Below, piece after piece: positions 52,603-63,107 of a stretch of 64,000 nucleotides of DNA; within the stretch, counting starts at the first letter, position 1; the number at the start of each line of letters is the position of its first letter. A program made the translations under genes and the position numbers. The notes below the pieces were generated by a model, which was not told the origin of the DNA, did not search any database, and saw only the letters and a list, made by a program, of their open reading frames with translations. Source of the stretch: Macrotis lagotis (Eukaryota > Chordata > Mammalia > Peramelemorphia > Peramelidae). Location: positions 3,113,378 to 3,177,377 of the forward strand of contig NC_133663.1 of assembly GCF_037893015.1 (NCBI RefSeq), written 5' to 3'.

Positions 52603-52688
52603 TGTCCATACATTCCTGGTTAGACTCGTAAATCCTAGAAGTTAGCTCATAACAAGACCTTAATAAATAATTGTTGATTGACTGAGAG
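52603..52688 (+). mobile_element. L2 LINE 3' end, right part
   Basis: CATAACAAGACCTTAATAAA with TAATTGTTGATTGACTGAG is the L2 terminus resuming after the SINE. Confidence 0.75.
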
Positions 52689-52689
52689 A

Positions 52690-53405
52690 AACCAAGTCAC
52701 CTTCCACACCAATGAGGCATCCAGAAAGGCCATGGATTATTTGTATTGATGATGATGATAGCAGGTTTCCATTTTTCCCTTGAGTCGATTATTTGTTTAG
52801 GTCACTGACCCTTAGCCTGGCATGGTGCTGCTAGTGTCTCCTAGGGCATTGCCCTCCTCAGAAGATGGAGGAGGGGGCAGCAAAGGGGAGAAGTCCTGCC
52901 CCACAGCAGCACAGTCATGCTATCACTGCTGCTTCTGACACTCATCACATGCAAACAGATGAACCACTTTTTTTTTTCACTTCTGGAAATACTGAAGCCT
53001 TGACTTGTGCAAACTTGGATGCCTCCCAGCTCTTGATGGCATAGCTTTAATCTGATGAATCGCTACTCTAATAGGCAGTTAACTGCTGTGATGTTAAAAG
53101 CAAACGATGGCATGGGAAGACAATGGGGCTCTGCTTTCCCCAGGGGCAGCCTGACCTGGCCAGGCTCCTTCCCAGAGCAGCCCAGAGCCAACACCTGCAA
53201 TAACAGTTTAGAGTCACCCTGAATCCAAGATACCAGAGGGATGGGAAAAAGAAATAAGCAACCAGGGAGGGGAGAGGGAGAAAATGGAAGAAGCCCAGGC
53301 AACAAGGAGATTTTGAATCCTCTTTCAGAAGGATTTCCCCAGACTTGGTGTTTTGGAAATCTGAAGTCCATTTAAGGTAGAAAAAAAAATGGGAATGTAG
53401 AGAGA
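52690..53405. other. Unique sequence, no gene seen
   Basis: A (GAT)n patch at 52748-52760 is the only low-complexity feature. Open frames on the minus strand (102 and 132 codons) lack recognised domains. Confidence 0.35.
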
Positions 53406-53407
53406 CT

Positions 53408-53510
53408 TTAGTTTTGATTATGACTGTGCCAAGTGACTTCCTCTCCTTGGGCCTCAGCTTCCACATTTGTAAAGTAAGGGAGTTGGGCTAGAAAATGTCA
53501 AGGATCCCCA
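53408..53510 (+). mobile_element. MIR fragment
   Basis: TGTGCCAAGTGACTTCCTCT, CCTTGGGCCTCAGCTTCC and TTGTAAAGTAAGGGAGTTGG match the MIR CORE and tail. Confidence 0.75.
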
Positions 53511-53986
53511 GATAGCCCAGCTCAGTTTCTAGGGGGTTTGATAGGGCAGAGGGAAAGCCCTGGCTGCTGGGCCTCAGCCTAGTCTAGCTTGGCTCTACCA
53601 CAAACCCCAGCTGCCTCTTTCTTGAGATTCAAGGCAGAGGTGAGCTAGGCGAGAGCTCCAGCACACAGAAATGGCTTCAGGAAAGGAGTGCGAAGGGAAG
53701 GAGATGAGAGTAAGAGCAGGGAAAGTCCCCCAGGGGGATGTCTAAATCGGGTGACATCTTCCTTCTTTGTCTAGAACCGAGGTTCGAGATCTGACCTGGT
53801 TTCTCATCTTGTTGTGAGGGCAGATCATCCATGTGAGATGTAGTGCGCTCCGGTGGGAGAAGGTCAGAGCCGAGAGCTTGAAGGGTCAGGTAGCCATTCT
53901 CTTCTCTCCATTGATGCACTTACGAGTTTCTCTTGTTAAGTGTTCAATTAGGTTTCGCCCCTTCCCCCCAGCTTCATTGCATTCTC
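53511..53986. other. Unique sequence, no gene seen
   Basis: No repeat or gene recognised. Confidence 0.35.
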
Positions 53987-53996
53987 CACCCAGCAG

Positions 53997-54285
53997 ATAG
54001 ATGTCAAAGTGGGTAGAGTCCTGGCCCTGAAGCTAGAAGGATCTGAGTTCAAATCCTGCCTCAGACACTTACTAGCTATGTGATCTTGGGCAAGTCATTT
54101 AACCCTGACTGTCTTTCAACCAGGACCATCTCCCAGTCATCCTGATTCTTATCTGGCCACTGGATCCAGATGGCTCCAGAGGAGAAAGTGAAGCTGGGGA
54201 CTCAGCACCCTCCCCCCATTCAATTTGTCATGGCATCGCCTCCCTGATATCATGATCTTCTTTGAGAATGAGGGACAAACATCAT
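53997..54285 (+). mobile_element. RTE-tailed tRNA SINE with duplications
   Basis: A tRNA-like head (GTAGAGTCCTGGCCCTGAAG, GAGTTCAAATCCTGCC) runs into GGCAAGTCATTTAACCCTG, then CTGGCCACTGGATCCAGATG, GCTCCAGAGGAGAAAGTGAA and the tail CTTTGAGAATGAGGGACAAA. CACCCAGCAG at 53987-53996 and 54286-54295 is a perfect 10-bp target-site duplication. Confidence 0.94.
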
Positions 54286-54299
54286 CACCCAGCAGCCAC

Positions 54300-54835
54300 C
54301 AGTAATGGAATGTCCATGTCTTTTTAAAGGACAGAAGACACCATAGTGAGTGGAGAAAATCCAAGTATTAGAATTAGTCTGACTCTCCTATACTCCACAG
54401 AAAGGCGTATCCTCTCCTTGACATTTCCACCTTGAGGGGAGAGGGGATCCCTCCCTAGGTACTTTCGGCTGCTATCCTTGGGTGACTATTGGACTCTGCA
54501 AGACTCTGGTGACTCCTGCATCCTCGCCCCCCTTCCTGTCCTTACCCCCAAGTCTCTGTCCTGTGTTCACCTCATCATCTCCTCCAACATTGCTCTACCC
54601 TTTCCCAAATGAGAATCATCCTGTTTTATTTCCATCAAAACTTCCAAGTCCCACCTCCTCCATGAAGCCCTCCTAGATAGCTTGACTCTGTCTCTCCCTC
54701 CCCTGAAGCCTTGTGGACCCCATTACTTGCATCTGGCAAGTACTCACATACCTGGCTAGCCTAAAAACCTGGGTGGACCACAGAAGCTTCTTGAGGGGAG
54801 GCATCACATCTTAGGGATCTCTGCCCCCACCTCCT
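54300..54835 (+). mobile_element. L2 LINE 3' region
   Basis: From about 54480, CAAAACTTCCAAGTCCCACC, TCCATGAAGCCCTCCTAGAT and CAGAAGCTTCTTGAGGGGAG are in L2 3' UTR order. The first 180 bp are unassigned. Confidence 0.65.
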
Positions 54836-54944
54836 CTTAGTCCCTCCTTTCAGGGACTTCCCAGTCTGTCAGAAGGTCCCTAACCTTCCTGGCCTGGAGG
54901 AAGAGGTAGATACGATCACCTCTGAGGTGCTTTCCAGTGCCAGC

Positions 54945-55060
54945 ATGATGATCCTGTGTGCCATAGGGAGTAAGTTGCTTCCCCTTTTTGAGACTCAGTT
55001 TCCTCTTTTGTAAAATGAAGGGGTTAGACTAGCTGAATTCCAAGGTCCTCCCAGCTTGGA
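54945..55060 (+). mobile_element. MIR fragment
   Basis: TTGAGACTCAGTTTCCTCTT, TTGTAAAATGAAGGGGTTAG and CAAGGTCCTCCCAGC match the MIR tail. Confidence 0.85.
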
Positions 55061-55682
55061 ATCTGGTTTCTTTTGACTATTCCCAATGGTCACATAGCTA
55101 GAAAGTGTCTGAGGTCAGATGGGGGGACCAGAGTTTCCTAATCCCAGACCCAGGACCACTCACTGCACGTGAAGGAACGGTGAAAGAGGGAAGACTGGAA
55201 CCCAGAGCTCTGGGTTGTGGTGCTGCCATCCCTGGCAATCTGGGCCCAGTTCTGCTCTCCAGAAGGAACTTCTCCTCCCCACCCCCTTCTCCAGGCCTGG
55301 CAGGAGTGGGCTCAGCAAAGTCTGGAAGTCACGATGAACCTTGCTGAAGGAAGAACAATTAAAGTGGAAGCGTGATGGTAAGTCAGTGCTCAATGGTTAG
55401 CAGCTGCAGGCCCCCCCACCCCGGGCAGCCTCCCCCCATGCCTGCGCTGCCTCTGCCTGGCTGGCTTTCTCAGCCTGAGCCATCAGGTCCCCATGTGCAC
55501 TGCAGGCGTGAAAAAAGAGAGTGGCTAATCCTTCAGCCAGCAGCTTTGATCCCCTTGATGTGATGGCCCCCGAGATCCTCCCCCACCCCTTTGGAGCAGG
55601 GCCTGCCTCCCAACGACATCCACCTCCGCCCAGGGACCTGGGAAGCCAGGGCCATTCATCTCCAGAGTGGGGATCAAAGCTG
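55061..55682. other. Unique sequence with a SINE scrap
   Basis: CACATAGCTAGAAAGTGTCT with GAGGTCAGAT at 55090-55120 is a SINE scrap. The rest is unrecognised. Plus-strand frames reaching 261 codons (55521-56306) run through a G-rich tract and have no domain. Confidence 0.4.
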
Positions 55683-55757
55683 GCGGGAAGGGGGAAGGGG
55701 GAAGGAAGAAAGGGGGCAGGGGGAGGGGCAGGGGAAGGGGGAGGGGGAGGGGAGGCG
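55683..55757 (+). repeat. G-rich tract with quadruplex potential
   Basis: More than ten G-runs of three to five bases (GGGGGAAGGGGGAAGG, then GGGGAAGGGGGAGGGGG) are separated by one to four bases, which satisfies the usual quadruplex pattern several times over. Confidence 0.93.
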
Positions 55758-56278
55758 TTTCCTCTCTTTGAAAGCTTCGTCTCACAGTGCTTCCTTTCTT
55801 GGATTCATTTGCTGCCAAGGCTCCAGTCTGAAATCCCAAGGAGTAGCCCATTCATATCAGACCTGGCCAACAAGATCGCCATTGTGGGGAGTCGTTTGGA
55901 ACACCTACCACTTTGGGGTCTGTTTTCTTTTAAATGTACCAGCCTCCAAAGGGAGGCAACTTTGGAAGAGCCCCACCGAAGGAGCAAGATGCCCAGGGAG
56001 GGGAGCACAGGGCGGGATCAGGGCTTTGGTGGGGGCAACAAGCGAATGTGCTCCTTCTCCCCTCTCGGGGCTGGGCAGAGATGGAGACTTAAGGGGAGCA
56101 TGGCTGTAGAGTTGACTGTGTGTCAGTGGGTCAATGAGGGGCTGATGATCATGCCACATGGAGCACTGGCTGGAGAAAGCTGGCACGATGAATCTAGAGA
56201 TGAGAAGGCTAAGGATGGAAATGGAATGGAGTCTTTCATTAATCATGGGGGAATAGAAAAGGGAAGGGCTGAGGCTAG
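55758..56278. other. Unique sequence, no gene seen
   Basis: No repeat recognised. An AT-richer part at 55910-55940 is unremarkable. Confidence 0.35.
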
Positions 56279-56535
56279 AGTGAGAGGGCTTGAGTTCAAA
56301 TCCTGACTGCCCCCCATGTTAGAATGGGTGAGCTACTTCTCTACCCTCACTCAACCTCAATATTCTCATGGGTAAAACCAAAGGATTAGACTAAAGTCAC
56401 TTCCTGCTCTCAATGATCCCATGCTCCTTGGTCTTTGTAGCCTATTGGAAGAATGAAGGCAAGAACCATTGCATCTTGCTTTATATCTCCAACCCTTACC
56501 CCAGGGTCTGGCCCACCATATATACTTAATGAATT
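56279..56535 (+). mobile_element. MIR fragment followed by L2 3'-end scrap
   Basis: GGGCTTGAGTTCAAATCCTG through CTCAATATTCTCATGGGTAA is MIR. From 56440, CCCAGGGTCTGGCCCACCAT and ATATACTTAATGAATTAATA match an L2/MIR-type 3' end. Confidence 0.7.
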
Positions 56536-56719
56536 AATAACCCTTAAAAGCGCTTTTGGAGTGACTTGACTTAATAGTTAATTAAAAGTGTTAAGACTGG
56601 GGGTCAAGATCTTAATATTGGCTTTGTGATACTCAGCACATCCATCAGCAGCTCAATCCTCTGATGCCCATCTATACAATGGTGAGAGTGGCATCAGTAT
56701 TACCGATATCTTAGATCAT

Positions 56720-56830
56720 GATCAGCGTTACTCAGGAGGACCTGGCTTCAGCTCCACCTTGGATGCTTCCTACTTATGAGGGTGACTGGGTGGAATCTGA
56801 GCTCCTTTTTAGTTCTAGGGATGCAGTTCT
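56720..56830 (+). mobile_element. MIR-type SINE fragment
   Basis: CAGGAGGACCTGGCTTCAGC, TTACTTATGAGGGTGACTGG-like sequence and GTTCTAGGGATGCAG match a diverged MIR. Confidence 0.45.
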
Positions 56831-56855
56831 ATGATATTAGTGCCACACACACTTA

Positions 56856-56858
56856 CAG

Positions 56859-56895
<37 letters not shown>
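56856..56895 (+). repeat. (CA)n microsatellite
   Basis: About 18 CA units are followed by four ATCTCC/CATCTC hexamers to 56915. Confidence 0.97.
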
Positions 56896-56896
<1 letters not shown>

Positions 56897-56959
56897 CTCC
56901 ATCTCCATCTCCATCACACACATCCAGGATCATATGCTTTCCCCAGCCTCCATGACTTA

Positions 56960-57072
56960 GCCCCAAAATCTAAGGAGATGAATAGATTTGCTCCTAGTCA
57001 CACAGGAAATTTTTACCTAGCTCTTCCTGACCCCAAGTCCAGGGCACTACCCACTGTGCTGCACTGCCATTA
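56960..57072 (-). mobile_element. MIR/CORE-SINE fragment, antisense
   Basis: GGAGATGAATAGATTTGCTC, CTAGTCACACAGGAAATTTT and CAGGGCACTACCCACTGTGC match the antisense order. Confidence 0.75.
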
Positions 57073-57464
57073 AGAATCCCAACAGAGTGGCTGTTCCTGA
57101 TGCATACATTTGCTTTAGCACATCTACTTGGAAGTCTTCCATTCATCCATACCCAGTTGATCGATCCCAGACCTCTCTTTTCCCCTGCTTTGGACCGAAG
57201 ACAGGATACTAAAAAAGTGAAATTCTTAAGGACTGTCAGCACAAGACCTTTGGGGATGGTCATTGGAGTCGCAGAGTGGAGAGAGTCAGTGAGTCCAACT
57301 GCTGAGCCTGGGACCTTCCCTTTTTTCTACCCAGTAATAGGTTGAAGATTGCCTTCATGTTGTGTCCTTAATCCTCAGGTTAAACACGCTAGATTTCCTT
57401 CAGCCAGCCTGGCATCTGACCCCTCACTATCCCATACCCCTTCTCTGGGCAGTCAATAAATTTC
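57073..57464. other. Unique sequence
   Basis: No gene or repeat recognised. Confidence 0.3.
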
Positions 57465-57830
57465 AAGGTAGAAGAGACCCTGGAGGTCATCTATTATAAG
57501 ACCTTCATTCTAGAGAGGAGGAACCAGAGACCCAGTGAGAGTCAATTATGAGAAGTAACGAAACCTTTTATAGATTCCATGCTCCTACAAGGCAAGGATG
57601 GTGCCCTGTTTTGTGACTTATAGCCCTGGTAACTAACACTGGGTTTTCATATAATTTAAAAGTAAGGACTGGGGGCTTTTTCTGACAGAGCTGTCTTCTA
57701 GATTAGCTCTTGGGAATTACTCAAGGCCCATAGAAATGGTCCAACTTACCCAGAATTACCTAGGGTTTCAGGGGTGGGATTTGAATCTAGCCTTCTATCT
57801 TCTACACCCTGTTGCCTCAGCAAAGTATAT
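57465..57830 (-). mobile_element. MIR fragments, antisense, around an L2 scrap
   Basis: MIR-like parts lie at 57465-57560 (GACCCTGGAGGTCATCTATT) and 57700-57825 (AATTACCTAGGGTTTCAGGG, TTTGAATCTAGCCTTC). Between them, TACAAGGCAAGGATGGTGCC resembles an L2 3' end on the plus strand. Confidence 0.55.
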
Positions 57831-57831
57831 C

Positions 57832-58075
57832 ATTAGGGATACTTGCTGATTTGGCGATTGGTTGGGTGTGGAAGTGAGGGAGAGGGGAAGTCAAGGATGA
57901 TTCTGAGTTCTCAGGGTGACTTGGAGGATGGGCTATTATCCACAGGAGGAGGGTAATGAAGCAGAGGAAGACGACATTGCATTCAGTTTGGGGTCTGGGC
58001 ATCAAGGGTGGCAACAAACTGTCTGAGGTGGCTGTACAGGACACAGTTGGAAATGAAGGGCTAGGGGTCAGAAGA
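57832..58075 (-). mobile_element. L2 fragment, antisense
   Basis: GTCAAGGATGATTCTGAGTT, GACTTGGAGGATGG and GGGTAATGAAGCAGAGG match the antisense L2 ORF2 region after the palm. Confidence 0.65.
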
Positions 58076-58192
58076 GAGGTCCAGACTACATTCATGGATT
58101 TGAAGCAAGACTCCAGAGGAGAGTGCCCAAGGGAGCTGTCCTTGGTCCTGTGCCACTCAACATCATCACAATGACTTGGCTAATGAATGGTA
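58076..58192 (+). mobile_element. CR1-clade LINE fragment, reverse-transcriptase palm
   Basis: CAGAGGAGAGTGCCCAAGGG, AGCTGTCCTTGGTCCTGTGC and CACTCAACATCATCACAATG correspond to the conserved PQGSVLGPVLFN-type motif and the following residues of CR1, on the plus strand. Confidence 0.75.
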
Positions 58193-58194
58193 AT

Positions 58195-58442
58195 CTTATA
58201 CCTAGTGCCAGACTCCAAGTGTGCTGAGTGTTTTACAAAAAGGATCTCATTTGATCCCCCCAATAATCCTGAGAAGTGGGTGCTATTATCATCATCACTA
58301 TTTTATAGATGGGAAAACTGAAGTAAACAAGGGTTAAGGGACTTGTCCAAGATCATACAACTAGTGAGTACCTAAGGCTGGGTTTCAAACTGGGTTTGCC
58401 AGGCCCAATGTTCTACCCACTTCTCCACTAAGTCTGGCACAA
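58195..58442 (-). mobile_element. MIR, antisense, nearly full length
   Basis: GAGTGTTTTACAAAAAGGAT, CTCATTTGATCCCCCCAATA, TATTTTATAGATGGGAAAAC and AGGGACTTGTCCAAGATCAT run in order. Confidence 0.92.
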
Positions 58443-58464
58443 GGTGGGGAAAGATGGCAACATG

Positions 58465-58870
58465 TCAGACAATAAGGATGCAAACTGGTATTTTACAGGC
58501 TAGAATGGCAGCTCAAATCCACTACCATGCAATTCGGTATCTGCGACAGAGTGATGTGACCAGAAGCAGAAGGACAATTTATACTCATGTTATAAGTGAA
58601 GAATTTGTGTGACATACAAACGAGGATCAGTACCACGATCAGCTAGAATCTAGAGAAGCGAGTATGAAGCCTGAGAGGTAATAGATGAAATGTGCAGAAA
58701 ATGTACATTTTGCATATGACCAAAGTGGGAATTTATTTTGCCTGATGATGCTTATAGGTTACATGGGTTTTCTTTGTGTTTTCTTTGTTTATTTTTCATT
58801 GTGGGGAGTCTGGAAAGAACTCTACTCTTGTTAATTGAAAATACATTTTTAAAGTTGAAATGTTAAAATA
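58465..58870 (+). mobile_element. L1 3' UTR fragment
   Basis: GACAATTTATACTCATGTTA, CATATGACCAAAGTGGGAAT, TTATTTTGCCTGATGATGCT and the terminal T/G-rich then A-rich parts match the same L1 3' UTR type as 26290-26640, more diverged. Confidence 0.65.
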
Positions 58871-58874
58871 AAAG

Positions 58875-59276
58875 TACATTACAGGTTTTCCAGTTACAGG
58901 TTTGATTAGAAAACTTCTGACATCCTTTCTAATTCTGATTCCATCACCTGGATTCATAGTATTTTTCTTCTTTTTTATCCTGAAAAATTTTTGTTATAAA
59001 TTTATTTGCTATAAATTTCTATGGGTCTCTGGGACAGGGAGGAATAATTTATGAGGATATAGCAAGACAAATAAAAATGAAAGCATGTGAGTGGGAAAAT
59101 TTTGTCTCCACCAAATCTGAACTCTCTGACCTCTTCAGGCATCCACCTCCTAATGGGTGCCAATTGGATTAGATGCGTCCAAGTCCCTTCAGCTCTCTAG
59201 ACGTTGGTCTGAGCATCTGAAAGGATGATCTCTGAGATTTAAGGTTACAACTTTAAATCCTAGGATGTCATATAAG
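58875..59276. other. AT-rich unrecognised sequence
   Basis: No gene or clear repeat is seen. Confidence 0.3.
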
Positions 59277-59289
59277 AAGTGTACTAGGG

Positions 59290-59425
59290 TGCAGCTGGGT
59301 GGCACAGTGGATAGAGCACCGGCCCTGGAGTCAGGAGGACCTGAGTTCAAATCTGGCCTCAGACACTTAAAAATTACCTAGCTGTGTGCTCTTGGGCAAG
59401 TCACTTAACCTTGTTGCCTTTCAAA
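59290..59425 (+). mobile_element. Short tRNA-like SINE (WSINE1-like), full length
   Basis: GGTGCAGCTGGGTGGCACAG, GGATAGAGCACCGGCCCTGG, AGTTCAAATCTGGCCTCAGA and ACTTAAAAATTACCTAGCTG end in a CTTTCAAAAAGAAG tail. Flanks ending in TACTAGG on both sides (59284-59290 and 59437-59443) suggest a partly decayed duplication. Confidence 0.95.
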
Positions 59426-59639
59426 AAGAAGAAGAATACTAGGATTTCAATCATCCTGTGCTCTTCTCTCTCTATTTCTCTCCCCCAACTACCCCCACAT
59501 CCTCAGGAGGAAGAGAAGATAGATAAAAACCAGTAAAATAGAAGGGGGAAAAGCAGGCAGAGAAACAGAAAAAATAAACTAATTGTTAGGATGCTCAAAT
59601 TGGCTTCTATTTCAAGGTATTATTTTAATCTGAGGGAAG

Positions 59640-59775
59640 AGTCCCAGGATCACCTGAGTTAACTGTGGGCCCAAGAGTGAGGTGACTTTTCCAAGGTCCT
59701 ACAGGGAGTGAATGGCAGTGCTGGGATCTGAACAGGGGCTGTCTGATTCTAAAACGCTCCTTTATTCTGCTTCAT
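59640..59775 (-). mobile_element. MIR fragment, antisense
   Basis: GAGGTGACTTTTCCAAGGTC, CTACAGGGAGTGAATGGCAG and GCTGGGATCTGAACAGGGGC match the antisense MIR core and head. Confidence 0.8.
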
Positions 59776-59779
59776 TTCC

Positions 59780-60358
59780 TATTATCACCACTCTCATCGG
59801 TGGGACAGAAGGTGGCCTCCCTATTCTTGGCCAGCCTGCTTGAGACATCTGGAGCACTGCTTAGAAGCTTTGTCTGGTGGCTTGGAAATAAGGCTGGCCC
59901 AAGCTGGGCATTGATCTTATGGAAAGGAATCCAAAGTCCAAAGTTGAATTTGTTGGGCTATTTCCATGAATCCATTTTCCTTTGCCCCAATCATATCTTG
60001 GCTCTTTGTCATGGATGGAGGCCACTTCTGTGGGCATTTCTGAGCTTGTACCCTCAGAGAAGGAGGAGACAGGTGGGGAATGAAGGGCCGCGGGAGCAAA
60101 GCCAAGCAGTCATAGTCCTGAGAATCCTGAAGATGGGATGCGGAAATTCTTGACTTGAACTTTTCACCTTGAAGGCAAGCCTGCATTTCTCTGTTTAAAC
60201 TATAAGAAATAACAGGAAACCTAAAGCCTGTGGGTTGACAGCACTCTCCCTCCTAGGGACCTTGACTCCTGAACCTGGAGCCATCAGTGCTGACAGAAAC
60301 CCAGAAGAAATTCCCCATGAGAACAGAGAGCATCACCCTAGGACCAGAGCAACAACAA
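59780..60358. other. Unique sequence, no gene seen
   Basis: A 117-codon plus-strand frame (59800-60153) has no recognised domain and is overlapped by a minus frame. Confidence 0.35.
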
Positions 60359-60359
60359 C

Positions 60360-60690
60360 GATGAATAATAATAATGATAATAATAGTAACAAATAGCATT
60401 TCCAGAGGACCTTAAGATCTGCAAAAAAGAATATTGCCTTTGAAACTCACAACAACTCTGATTGATGAATGTTTTCTCTATTTTATGGATGAGGAAACTG
60501 AGGTAGGAAGGGAATACGTATTTATTAAGTCCCGGTCACCAGTATCTCATCTGATACTCATAATGACCCTCTGAGGTAAATGCTCTTATCATTCCCATTT
60601 CACAGTTGAGGAAGCTGAGGAAGGCAGGGGTTAAGAGACCTGTCTGGTCAGGGTTGAATTTAGAGTCTTCGAGTCTCCATGATAACACTT
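60360..60690 (-). mobile_element. Two antisense MIR-class copies in series
   Basis: First copy about 60375-60510: (AAT)n start, GCATTTCCAGAGGACCTTAA, TTTTATGGATGAGGAAACTG. Second about 60511-60690: TATTTATTAAGTCCCGGTCA, CATTTCACAGTTGAGGAAGC, GGTTAAGAGACCTG. The second begins at the L2-like 3' end of a MIR. Confidence 0.85.
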
Positions 60691-60699
60691 GGAGTCTTG

Positions 60700-61245
60700 A
60701 TATAGAGTAGTCTACCAGTTGTTGGATCCTAACCCGAGAATGAAGGCAACTTCAAGGCCAAAGGGGACTCAACCTGGACCTGAAGAAGAGCCCCTACTAA
60801 GACCCCCATCCCTGACGAGTGATGTGAGGGAATCCGCCCTCTTCCACGGCAGCCCATGCAGGGTTGGTCAGTTCTCGTTAGGAGCGCGGTTGGTTTCCAG
60901 GCCCTTGATCTTCCCCTCTTGCTCTCAGTCCTACACTGGGGCCAAGCAGCCCTGCGCTAAGCCCTCTTGCACATGCTCTCGTGTCCAACAGTTGAAGGTT
61001 GCTCTCTCTTCTATGAGTCTTCTCTCCTTCAGGCTAACCTTGTCTATTCAGTCCCTTCAGTTGGTCCTTCTATGATATGGACTCCAGTCACCTCCTCTGA
61101 ATTCCCTAGAGATGATTGGGCCATATTAGCAAATGCAGTCAGAACTGGCGGTACCCCTCACGGCAGCCCTCCTAGTAGGTACAGTCTCACCCGTGACCAG
61201 TGGGAGAAAGGGTCGCTATCCTGTGGTGAGCCGTAATGCAAACCA
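60700..61245. other. Unique sequence, no gene seen
   Basis: An 118-codon plus frame (60719-61075) lacks recognised domains. Confidence 0.35.
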
Positions 61246-62100
61246 GACTTTTGCTGGACAAGCCCAGATGCCAATAACCTCCCCCTCTGGGGAGCAACCT
61301 CTTTGACAGGCCCCGGTGATTAATGACTCTTTAATCTGGCAGCAGAATCCCTGAAACAACAGGCCTGAGGAATGGAGGCAGAACGAACCTAATTACCCCA
61401 GCAGCCCCCTCCCAAGGTGTGGGCTGCAGGAAGGCCTCTCCTGGGCCCTGGCAGCCCCCTTTCTCTCTGCTCTGGCTTGAAGAAAAAGGATGAAGAGTCC
61501 ACAATGGTGGGGACACATGGCCAAAGGAGGGGGCAGTCACTGAATAAGTATGCAGGCTCCCATGTTGCTATTTGTCGGACTTCTGGTCGGGCCCCTGGTG
61601 GAGCCGGAACCCGAGCTGGCATTGTGCAGGGGGAGTGACTGGCCATTTGAAGTCAAGGTGAGGACATACTGAGGGCAGATGGAACCTGCTTTGTTGGGGA
61701 AAGAGTTTTTCTGCTATTTATGTAAATCAGTGGGAAACACTTCTCCGGCATTTCAGATGATTCTGTAATGAGCCTGGCCCCAATGGGCCCCCATTGTTGG
61801 CCCCGACCATTTAAAACTCCCACTCTCCACATTAGCAGCCCCTTTCTTTAGGGGCCGACCCTTGGGAGTTGAAAGGGGACAATGAGAGAAGGGGGAAAAT
61901 GCCACAAAGGAAGGCTTTTGTTTGGGGTTCCTTTGAACCCTCTCAAAAGCTCCCTTCCAAGGGGGGTGTTTGGTCTGCCTTTCAACAAGACTGAACCCAG
62001 AATTCCCTGTCGTTTAGCCACATAGAAATCTGACCTTAATTGACTCCACTCCGGAGCAAGCTTTGTAACTCAGACTAGCCCAGGATGAAATCCCCAGCTC
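61246..62100. promoter_or_regulatory. Candidate conserved noncoding region
   Basis: Repeat-free for over 800 bp. Element-like parts are 61300-61400 (GGTGATTAATGACTCTTTAA, CTAATTACCCCAGC) and 61690-61900, where TATTTATGTAAA (61715-61726, forkhead-like) is followed by TTCAGATGATTCTGTAATGA, CCCCATTGTTGG (SOX-like) and CCATTTAAAAC. The density of homeodomain-, forkhead- and SOX-like sites exceeds that of the neighbourhood by eye; function is inferred. Confidence 0.4.
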
Positions 62101-63105
62101 TGCTGGCATGTAACACGTATGTAATATGAACATGTATATCCACATACTTTCCTTGTATGTGGTATCTACTTATCTCTGTGCATTCACAACATATGTGTAA
62201 ACTCACACAATCAATTGATTCCTAACCTCAAAATTCTAGTTTGGGGGCAGCTGTGCCAGTTAGGATCTTCTCTGTTAAATGTCTCATCATGAGACATGAC
62301 TAGATTTCTCTCCAAGCTCTAGCCTTACAGTGAGATGTTCCCTCCAAAAATGGTCTCATCCTTTCTTTGACACATGATGGTTGAAGGTCTAGTGGGATTG
62401 GTTGGGAAGTTCGAGAATCTTCTGAGGGCAGATCAGTTCTAAGGTTGTTCTCAAGGTTTGAGGGTCGTCTTGGAGTCATCCTCCTTGGAGTCCATCGAAG
62501 GGATTCCTCCAGTTGGGGATGTTCTCTGGGATGATTAAGGATGAGAAGTCATTAGCATTATATCTATTAGAAAAGAAATTATTGCACATCAGAATGGTCA
62601 TCCCCATTCTGGCAAATTAATCTAAAAGACAATAGGACAGCTATCTCCATCCTAGGAGCAATGGTGCCAGTTTTAGAAAGGCCAGTTCAGACTAGATGCT
62701 AGGAACAAACTCTCTAATATCCAAAACAGCCCGGCAGTGGGATGGCTCCCTGGGAAAGGAGGAGGTTCCATGTGGAGGACGGAAGACCATGGTCGGGGAA
62801 GGCCCAGGTGCCTTGGCGGGTCTGGGAACCCTAGCCCTTCACTAATGATTCCATTTGCTTCAATATCTTGTTCTGGAAGATGCAACAAAAGCTGCTGAAT
62901 CAGCCTCCCGGAGTCCAAGATGCTTCACAACTCCTCTGGATGCTTTTGCAAAAACATCTCCTGGGTGTAGTTTGCAGCCTGCTCTGCCAGCCCAGGTGTT
63001 CAGGATCACAATTCTTCTGTCGGGCTGGAAATGAACTGGAGGATCCTGGGACTTTGGGCCCACCTGTTTTGCAGAGGATTGATTTAGAGTTTGAAGGGGT
63101 GCCAG
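62101..63105. other. Unique sequence, no gene seen
   Basis: Nothing assignable beyond an AT-rich ACATGTATATCC-type stretch at 62105-62215. Overlapping 67-90 codon frames at 62860-63140 have no family similarity. Confidence 0.35.
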
Positions 63106-63107
63106 AG

